A stretch of DNA of 64,000 nucleotides from Serripes groenlandicus (Eukaryota > Mollusca > Bivalvia > Cardiida > Cardiidae), in NCBI GenBank assembly GCA_031761405.1, contig JASEVX010000013.1, positions 50,817,057-50,881,056 of the forward strand, read 5' to 3'. Positions 55,216 to 64,000 of the stretch are shown here, piece by piece. Numbering within the stretch: the stretch's first letter is position 1; each line of letters starts with the position of its first letter. The position numbers were made by a program, and so were the translations under genes. The notes beneath the pieces are model-generated. The model ran no database searches. It saw only the letters and a list, made by a program, of their open reading frames with translations, and was not told the origin of the DNA.

Positions 55216-56569
55216 TGTGCACCCTGTGTGAAATGTCGCAGTGCTGAACCGATGCCGAACCACGAATGTAGATTTGGACTGCTCAGCCGATGTAGGATAT
55301 TTCAGCTGATACTCTTCTGGTAGATTGGTTTTATAGACGTTTAAAGCATTGATGGAGAAATCGCAGTATTTCGTGTAAAACGATAGCCTCGCGGATTTTC
55401 GCTTCTCCCAAAATATGCACTACTTATACTAGTCTTATAAAAAACGTTCTATAAGAGCTATGACTAAAACTTATTTAAAACTCATTTAAAGATAAAAATC
55501 GAACGAAACCACTTTCGATATCACGCTTTCATATATGCCACTTTATATATCAAATTAACCTTTTAATATGCATGAAACGTGAAACTAAAACTTGCATAAT
55601 AATAAAACAGTTAAAACAGTTTTATCAACGTAATCATAATATAATCAAAGTACGCTTGGTACTACATTTTCTTTTTCCAAAGTGTTTGACACACAAGGCG
55701 AGCCCTATTATGATCATCTTTTAAAGTTATGGCAATAATCGAAAACCCGTCGCTCGTATTTATTTAATGTAACAGTAAAAACGTTTTGTGTTATCAAAAT
55801 AAAATGTGAGCCCTGAAATGTCAAATATCGAAGCTACATCATGCTTCTCTATAGGATGTCCTAAGTTCTTGATCTTAAGGGTTCAACGATCAATTCCACT
55901 GAGGACTTAATATATCTTTAGACATCAAAATATATTTCAACATTTCTCATTTTGCTTCTAGTACAAATTTGGGGGGAAAAAGTGAGTGATATGAAGACAT
56001 TAATTTAGAAGAATCATAACATTTGAATGCTCACCGATATCAACACTGAAGGTTTATATGCCTGGTTTTAGGAAACTTGAATTATAAGCAATCTCATAAA
56101 CAAACATGTGAAGCAAAATAATGCAAGCCGTATGAATTAAACAGAAAGCATGATTCAAGGAACCTAAATCATTTCAATATGTTTATCAATGTCATGGATT
56201 AATTGTGATACATGTAATATGACCCAAAATTGGTGATAGGTGCAGGTCACTATTTCCAGTATGTTAAAATGGTTTAGAAAATATAAGTGTACTGGTGGTA
56301 ATAGGAAATAGATATACTGGTTTGCAAAATCTATTAATTCAGAGAGATAGCAATTGGTATAGAATATATGTGAGGGAGTATTGTGTGCTATGGTCATCAC
56401 AAAATAAGAGAAATATACTAATATTTCTACCTCTCGATATATGAAACTTTGAAAAAATTGCTGAGTTAACAATCTGAGAATCGGGGAAGTTAAAATGAGG
56501 CACGCCATCACCATTTTGTTTGTATGGATTTGCTGAAGAATAGATTGATTAGATTTACACTGTTTTCCG
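55216..56569. other. AT-rich DNA with one orphan frame
   Basis: A 116-codon minus-strand frame (56514-56164) is hydrophobic and aromatic-rich, without domain or splice context; it is probably chance in AT-rich DNA. Nothing else was seen. Confidence 0.35.
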
Positions 56570-56860
56570 CTGTAACTCAGGCATATAACTGATTTTGTGT
56601 CCTGGCTTTATCGCAATTATAAACCAACTAACATATCTCCCAGGCAACTAGCTAACTTTCTACATAGACAGCGAAGCCATTTGCCATACAATTGTCTAAC
56701 CTAGACGCCTAGGCAGCGAAGCCTTTTTTCCACAAAGTTGTTTAAATTTATTCATGTAAGGATATTTTATTTATATATTTTTTTAATTACATTTTTATTA
56801 AATGTTTTCAAAGTCGACTGCTGCATACTTGCTTCATTTGGGAAAGGGTTAAGGGGTCCA
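56570..56860 (-). repeat. Decayed SINE followed by a MITE end
   Basis: CTGTTTTCCGCTGTAACTCA, CCCAGGCAACTAGCTAACTT and CTACATAGACAGCGAAGCC (56560-56690) are a much-eroded family-1 SINE body. At 56808-56852 TTTCAAAGTCGACTGCTGCA and TTTGGGAAAGGGTTAA are a TTAA-MITE right end. Confidence 0.5.
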
Positions 56861-57129
56861 ACAACTGGAGATGCGTCGCATATGATTCTCATTACAAGTT
56901 CCCGTTATCACTTGACCCTACTGAATGATGGTCAGTAAGTTGTATTCCTCTTTTGAAAGAGTGGTACTATTGATATGACTTTTTCAATATTGCCAACAAC
57001 AGTAACTTTAAACCAAGTTGACGAAAAGTAGATATTGACCTTAATAACATAAAAAGTTCAAATGGGATATAGTCATATACAAATATATTTAGATCGGAAT
57101 TTAAATAAGGTAATCTCTCGATCTCTCTC

Positions 57130-57258
57130 TGGGGTAAGCATTACGCCTACATGGTGTCACTTTATTGCACAAAGACGTACTGGTAACCTACCCAGGAAAC
57201 GCCGTGATATAACTAAAAAAATGTCGTAAGTTGTCTTATACACCTAACAATCATACAA
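57130..57258 (+). mobile_element. SINE family 2, 5'-truncated (copy-B ortholog of 27435)
   Basis: GTAAGCATTACGCCTACATG, GTACTGGTAACCTACCCAGG, AAACGCCGTGATATAACTAA and CACCTAACAATCATACAACT lie at the same place relative to the CT tract as in copy A. Confidence 0.8.
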
Positions 57259-57785
<527 letters not shown>

Positions 57786-58400
57786 AAATAGTTTTATAGT
57801 TATACAACGGCCAAGTGGTGTTTATTCTGGTTTCTACAGTATTATATTTACATCAAGGCAATTCAGTGCTTTCCTGATTTAAAGAGTGTTATAGTAGTAT
57901 CACGGCAAAGTGGTTGTTTTTCTGCTTTAAAGAGTTTAAAGTTATATTACGGTCAAATGCTCTTTATTCTAGTTCATACAGTATTTTATTTATATCAAGT
58001 CAATGCAGTGTATTCTGCCCTAAGAAGGTTAATAGTTATATTAAGGTCAAATGGTGTTATCTGGTATATACAGTATTATATTTGTATATCACGGCACTTT
58101 AAAGAGTTTTATAGTTATATCACGACCAAGTGGTGTGTATTCTGGTTTAAAGAGTTTTATAGTTATATTACGGCCAAGTGGTGTTTATTCTGATGTATAC
58201 AGTATTGTATTTACATCACAGTAATGCAGTGTATTTTGCTTAAAAGAGTTTTATAGTTATATCACGATCATGTGGTGCTTTTGCTGCTTTCTACAGTATT
58301 ACAGTTACGTCAAGGCAATGCATTGGATACTGCTTTAAAGAGTTTATAGTTATATCATAGCCAATTGGTGTTTATTCTGCTTTCATCAGTATTATATTTA
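57786..58400 (+). repeat. 47/48-bp satellite-like repeat (superfamily, copy B)
   Basis: AGTTTTATAGTTATATCACG, then ACCAAGTGGTGTGTATTCTG and GTTTAA, alternates with TACAGTATTATATTTACATC and ACGGCAATGCAGTG. The short frames at 57914-58193 are its translation. Confidence 0.85.
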
Positions 58401-59959
58401 CATCACTGGGAACAGTGGTACCTTCGCTTCCACACGGTATACGGATGCCTGACTACATTATCCGGATCACTGTACACACAACTGCAAAGACAGTTTTGTG
58501 TCCATGTTGGACAAAAAAGAACGAAACATCGATATACTGTTGTTTATTAAATACATTGTTGTATTACAATGTTGCATTATGATGATATGTATACGTATAC
58601 ATTAGTCACATACAGCGTATCGTTTATGATTTATGCACAGTCTCAAACAATTTACTTACACTTAATTTGAACTGTTCCCTACAAAAGCCCACCTCACACC
58701 CATGTTGACATGTGAAGGGGGCATGAACATGAAATACAATCGTTATCTGTACTTGTGGGTGACTCACAAATAGGTTGAAGTGTCTGTCTAAACGACATGT
58801 AAACAAATATTAACCCTTTTCATTGCTGACTTTTTTAAAGTGGATTTATCCCACTCTGCATTTTGAAAGGACCATTCCCAAATTCTAGGAGTATCGAAGT
58901 TATTCAGCTAACAGCTTATAGCGTCTCGTCAGACGGTTCTATACTCGTGGCACAGGTTTCGCAAAAATTGGTTCAACCAGTTAAAGGGTTACTAACATGG
59001 GTCATTTAAATTTAACTAAATTTAATGTAACTGTTGTGTGTTTTTGTTTACAAAAAAAAACCAGGCACGTATTAACAGTAATTTTACGTTACGGGTATTT
59101 ATTAAACTATTCTTTTGGTTTTAAAATGAAGTGAACAAAGCTCAGAGCAGGACACCTTGTGTGCGTTAAATACAAGGTTTAGTAAAAATTAGCACCTGTA
59201 CAAATTCTTCTACATACTTCAATGTACATGGTTTGAATTATTTGGTATTTATTTTACTATTCACATATGCACTTGCTTTTTAAACGATTTTAAAATGTTG
59301 TACCTTAAGTGTGTACTTATGCAGTTTTAGTCGATATTGGTAGACTAATAATGTAAATTCATGCTGCCAAACGTTGCATGACACATTGGATACTTGTGTT
59401 GAGTATGTAAAAACGCATATAAACGATCATGTTTTTAAATGCTGATGTTTTACTATAGCATCGTACACAGATATTTGGTAACACTTATTAGAAATAACTT
59501 ATATTTAAATTGGTTTGGTTTTGTATGGTACAAGCGACTTGTTGATGAAGCCATTAATGTACACCGACTTACTAATCGGTATACACATAACTGGCTATTC
59601 AATAGGCACAACAATAAATGAAATGAATTGAGTTATTATTCATGTTACAACATTGAAGTTTTGGTTAAATCATACATTTTAAATAATCATGTAAAGCAAT
59701 TGTGCTCATGATTAGCTTCAATTGTAGTAAATGCCATTGTTAAATGATTGAAGACGGTATATATGCAACACAGTTAGTAAGAGAGGAAATAGTTCAGAAA
59801 ACCAAAGTGAACATATCTGTAATATAATATGTAGAGAAAGGATAATAAATTAAAGTGGAACTGATATACGTTTATAATATACAGAATAAGGTATATTAAA
59901 GACATGCACATGTACATACCAGATTCCTGGATAAGAGGCGGTATTTACATATGAAATCC
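58401..59959. other. Copy-B duplicated DNA, no gene
   Basis: Blocks shared with copy A at 58428-58960, 59150-59200, 59285-59535 and 59760-59950. The frames here have no counterparts in copy A, which argues against conserved coding. Confidence 0.5.
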
Positions 59960-60420
59960 GTATTTGACACTTCAACTCTATGTCTTGAGTTCCCATATAA
60001 TATGGTTTGGTTAAATCATAAGAGAGATAATAGGGGGAAATAACCACTTTACACCTTTTTATCTAGACCTCTGTACGTATTTTACATTCAGATTCCTTAT
60101 TTGACACTCTATGAGTTGAGATCCCTACGTATATTGTTTGGTTGAGTCATAAATGAAATATTGGTGGAAAAATACGTTAAACCAACATGAGAACTAGAAT
60201 AACACATTAATAGATATACATCATCAGAAATAAATCCACATTCACATACAAACAGTTTGGTTGAGTCATAGGATATATATTGGCGGAAAACACGTTAAAC
60301 CAACATGTGAACTAGAATAACACCTTTATAAATAAACATCATCAGTTATAAGTCTACATCCAAACACTTCGGTTCAGTCATAGGAGAGAAAAGGGTTTAC
60401 GCCTCTTTATCTAGACCTGG
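59960..60420 (+). repeat. ~135-bp tandem repeat (copy B)
   Basis: TATTTGACACTTCAACTCTA with GGTTAAATCATAAGAGAGAT is repeated with TATTTGACACTCTATGAGTT. Two later units carry a new AACACGTTAAACCAACATG and TAGAATAACAC segment (about 60174 and 60289). It is the counterpart of 32367-32860. Confidence 0.82.
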
Positions 60421-60799
60421 GTATAACATTCATATGCACGTCCGGTGGTAACTTCCTGGTTGACGCTTCGTACAGAAATTCCTTGTATAATGTGTGAAAC
60501 GTTTTACTTTAAAATACACGTTTTATAATGAGTACCCTATCCCCATTTTTGATTTGATTTGAATATGTTAAATATGTTTAATAACAGGAGGATAGAGCCC
60601 CTATAACTTATCACTTACATACCTGTAACAACTAATCTGTCCTTTATCTGTGTAAGTCTAGCTATAAAACAATAGTCAATACTTGCAAATCATACATTCA
60701 CAAATAGACATAATTTATTAAAAGCAACGCTCAGGTAGTGCTTGCACATTATTTGACCATACAGTTAGTTTAGTAAAATGTATCCGACTTTAATCTGGA
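60421..60799. other. Copy-B DNA, no gene
   Basis: Matches copy A at 60440-60590 and 60715-60800 (GCTCAGGTAGTGCTTGCAC). No frame. Confidence 0.45.
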
Positions 60800-61310
60800 T
60801 TACCTATCGCTCTCACTGTGTTTGATTAGTGTATGCAGGTAACCCTACTAGTCCGAATATAGACCAGATAAACTACCCCTGTCACTGTGTTTGGTTATTG
60901 TATTTATATAACCAGACTAGTTCAACTCAAGTACGTATTACCTACCCATACCAATGTGTTTGACTATTTTACTCAGGGAACCAGTCTAGTCCGAATCTAG
61001 TCCGGATTACCTACCCCTACCACTGTGTTGGATTATTGAACTCAGGGAACAAGTCTAGTCCGAATCTAGTCCGGATTACCTACCTCTACCACTGTGTTGG
61101 ATTATTGAACTCAGGGAACAAGTCTAGTCCGAACCTAGTCCGGAATACCTACCCCTACCACTTTGTTTGATTATTGAACTCAGGGAACAAGACAAGTCCG
61201 AATATAGTCCGAATTACCTACCTCTATCACTGTGTTTTTTTTATTGTACTCCTGATACTAGACTAGTCCGTATCTTGTCCGTATTACCTATCACCGTGTT
61301 TGATTAGTGT
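60800..61310 (+). repeat. 69-bp minisatellite, 7-8 units (copy B)
   Basis: CTACCACTGTGTTGGATTAT, then TGAACTCAGGGAACAAGTCT and AGTCCGAATCTAGTCCGGAT, recurs every 69 bp (61021, 61090 and 61159 are clear). Copy A has only two units. Confidence 0.92.
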
Positions 61311-63764
61311 GGTTCAATGAGTGTTCAAATTCATCCAATTGACATTTTGGTTTTCAACACCAGAATTGACTGCACTTCTATTTCGTGTTTTCTTTTTTAT
61401 TTAAATCTTAATAAAGACCTGGTGGTCGAAAAGTTGATAATAAGTTTGAGTGATATGAAGTGCATACATTATAACTTATAGATCAACTTTATGTGAGAAT
61501 GTTAGTGCAATATGAAGTGAAATCACCCCTAGCCATTATAACGCTTTTCTATTCAGTTTTAGTTGACGAGATAAGCCGCTGAATGTTGGTCTCTTGACTT
61601 TTTCTGCATTTCTTCGGCCAAGGATTCCCCTGAAGCATGATTATGTCGTACGTGATGTAACCTTCATGGAAACCTGCTCGAAAAAGGTTCAAAGTTCAAG
61701 GTTTGAATCGAGTTAATGTAATCTAAAGGTCTTTTTATTTTTGCCCGGGGAGAATATTTGATCTAGATTTAATTTCACTCCGACAGTATCATATTTATTT
61801 TTGATTTTTGTATATGCTTCAAGTTAAATTATATTATTCAGTCAATATACAAATTGCCTATAATGATATATAATCACGTTATGCAGTTTGCCCCTCTTGC
61901 TGACTGGTTGGGAGTTACTTGGTTATATTATATCAATTCATCATATTATTGTGTTATATTGATATAGCATAGTAAGCGTGTATATATAGTGTATACAGCG
62001 GTAATGAGAAAAAACGGCAAATAACACCTGCTCAGTCTATAATGTGACATTTTACCGTTCTCTGGATTATGTATCTAAGCGTAAATGGTTATGTGTAAAA
62101 ATGTTTAGCAAGTAGTATATTGCTCCGCACATACTCCACTTGCTATGTCATTTGTAATGTTTATTTGTATATCTTTATTTTCTTGGCATATTGAAAATTT
62201 GTTAGTAATAGTTAATTCAAAAACAAAACAGAAAAGTCTCATCGAGTTTCTCTAAAAGAGAATTTAATAAATCGGTAGTTCAAGAAATAACATGCCTTAT
62301 ATTTTAAGAGATTTCCGTATGAGGTCGGTATTTATAAACAGTAGATAGGCCTAGTGATTTGCGTCTGAAGCGGTATAGCTCTTCTTATATAGTTTCTGTT
62401 GTATATAATTGGAAATACATATAGGTTTGTTACACATCACTGATTTCTTATGATTGTAATTGTATGTTGTCGATGAAGTTAATTTTTTTATTCGTTTTAT
62501 ATCAGATTTATATAATGATACTGATCTCATTAGATTATGATTGCATGGCATATGTTCATATTTCATGTTTAGTTAGATGATAACCTGGCAGCTCTGTTTT
62601 TACGATCAATCAACATGACTTGAAGCAATGTGATACAAGGTCACCTAGGGAATATTTATACAGTGTAATTGAATATTGGCAACATAATTTCAGAGGACAT
62701 TTTTTGTTCACTATAACCATACTACTTCAAAACGCTACGCCCATGTCGGCAATATTTGTTCGACCAAACAACATAGCTTGAAGGAATCTTAAAAAGTCTC
62801 ATTCAAGGAAAACTCGAAAATCGACATTTTACTTTCAAGGGATATTTATTGAGTTTTTCAGTGAAGCCAGATAAGGCAAAACATATTTGTTGACTAATCA
62901 CCCTAGCTTTGAGGTATCTTATAAGGGGGGACCCTAGAGTATATTTTTATGTTTAAAATATAACACCACAGTATACATGTCACGTCACAGAAAAAAAAGA
63001 CACTCGGAGATTTACGATCGGATATATACATATCTGCCTTTGCAGGTATGAAGTCATGTCGATTATTTTTTGTTCGAAACCATGTGATTCAATATTAGCA
63101 ACTAGAGGAACGTAGAGCTGTGATATATAATGATATGTAGAGCTGTGAAAAGTCTAAGTGTCGTAGATTTTCCGATGTTGGACTATATATCAGAATTTTA
63201 CACGATTTACCATGTATCGAAGCTTCTGTACACAGAACAATTCCATAAAAGATATGTCAGTATCACTAAGTGCATTCAAATTATTCAAGCTTTTCACTAA
63301 CCACGTTACAATGGCGGATCCTTGACCTCTGGCTCGTAGTCCGATTCAACTAGGTTTTTCGATCTAGTAGATATAACAAGTGTTCTTTTTGACACAACAT
63401 TAGGGAAAACTCCGTCATACTATATTTAGGAAACTTTAATGGATTTATTATATAAAACTGTCCATAAAGATGGAAAGTCAACGACTGTCAGGTAAGCTGG
63501 TGCTATAATCATGATGCATTCAAAATGGCTTATCATGGCAGATTTGTGTTCACTCAGTTTATTTTAAAGGCAAATTTTGCACATGATATGTTTTTTGCCA
63601 GACCAAATGTGAGCCACATTGTTGTGTTTAATCTTTTTAGAGCATTGCTACATCTTCTACTGGTTGTGTTTTTCAACTGAGTCTGTGTTATGGTTTGGTG
63701 TGAGGTTTAATGTTTTACTCCACTTTGAATAAGTATTAAGTTGTATCACAGCGTGTATGGTGAG
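61311..63764. other. AT-rich DNA, no gene
   Basis: A loose repeat of CAACATAGCTTGAAGGAATC type may occur at about 62612, 62768 and 62905. The 71-codon minus-strand frame at 62351-62566 is Lys/Ser/Tyr-rich without a domain. No RNA genes seen. Confidence 0.4.
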
Positions 63765-63985
63765 GCTGTATGTCACCAGTGCTATTGGTAAATTTATCCT
63801 TACACCAGCCTGTCGCTGGTTATGCTAACCCCGCAACACTGAGGGCCATGAAGGGCAGCCATTATTAACATTTTTGGTATGACCCGACCACGGAATGAAT
63901 CCCAACCTCCTGCACCCAATGCGGACACTCTACCACAACACCATCAATGCGGACCACTGTGCTATAGTCCCACTGCTGAACAATA
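63765..63985 (-). mobile_element. tRNA-derived SINE, family 2
   Basis: The minus-strand head is GGTGTTGTGGTAGAGTGTCC, then GGTTGGGATTCATTCCGTGG (B-box region). The body is GGTCATACCAAAAATGTTAA, TTCATGGCCCTCAGTGTTGC and GGGGTTAGCATAACCAGCGA. The 3' tail is truncated near 63765. Confidence 0.78.
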
Positions 63986-64000
63986 TTTCTTCTCAATCAT

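Noticed and set aside
56164..56514. 116-codon hydrophobic minus-strand frame as a possible membrane protein
   Set aside because: The composition is what AT-rich DNA gives by chance; no transcription signals or related copy.

Overview
The window looks like an AT-rich, repeat-dominated stretch of animal nuclear DNA, most likely from a bivalve mollusc. That reading rests on two tRNA-derived SINE families, the TTAA-bounded palindromic repeats and several dispersed repeats that I recognise from memory as bivalve-type; no database search was possible. I found no intact protein-coding gene. Nearly all long open frames are by-products of simple repeats or satellites. What can be supported is a layered deposit of transposable elements, satellites and one old segmental duplication, with a few short frames that resemble known domains.

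Layout. 0-3 kb: low-information DNA, one 180-bp foldback and a decayed tandem repeat. 3-5.1 kb: a (GA)n tract abutting a broken DIRS-like retrotransposon on the minus strand (gag-like protein, zinc knuckle, entry to the reverse transcriptase). 5.2-5.8 kb: a 44-bp tandem array. 7.1-9.05 kb: a nested cluster of palindromic elements, including a 952-bp unit with identical 63-bp inverted ends. 9.3-9.9 kb: two short frames resembling an EF-hand and an NHL strand. 11.6-20 kb: SINEs, a decayed L1-like LINE (17.8-18.8 kb) and a SINE with a perfect 14-bp target-site duplication. 20-26 kb: a 163-bp tandem repeat and a 29-bp satellite.

27-37 kb and 57-61 kb: two diverged direct copies of one ancestral segment, about 30 kb apart, with different later insertions and different satellite copy numbers. 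Between them lie a 44-bp satellite (35.3-36.9 kb) whose unit holds two AGGTCA half-sites spaced by 5, a 5'-truncated LINE with target-site duplications (37.9-38.4 kb), a ~48-bp satellite split by a SINE (39.1-40.3 kb) and a 4-kb 38-bp satellite (41.4-45.5 kb).

The most notable object is an 8,036-bp element (45531-53566) inserted in that 38-bp satellite. It has long terminal inverted repeats, a 9-bp direct duplication of satellite sequence on both sides, and a RecQ-like helicase exon starting at the inner edge of the left inverted repeat. The helicase copy is broken: Walker A Gly to Arg, DEAH to DEAY, one frameshift and one stop. The element later collected at least three TTAA-bounded MITEs, a SINE and two dispersed tandem repeats. 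53.6-55.2 kb: the satellite resumes, followed by two more tandem arrays. 61.3-64 kb: mostly unassigned DNA ending in a SINE.
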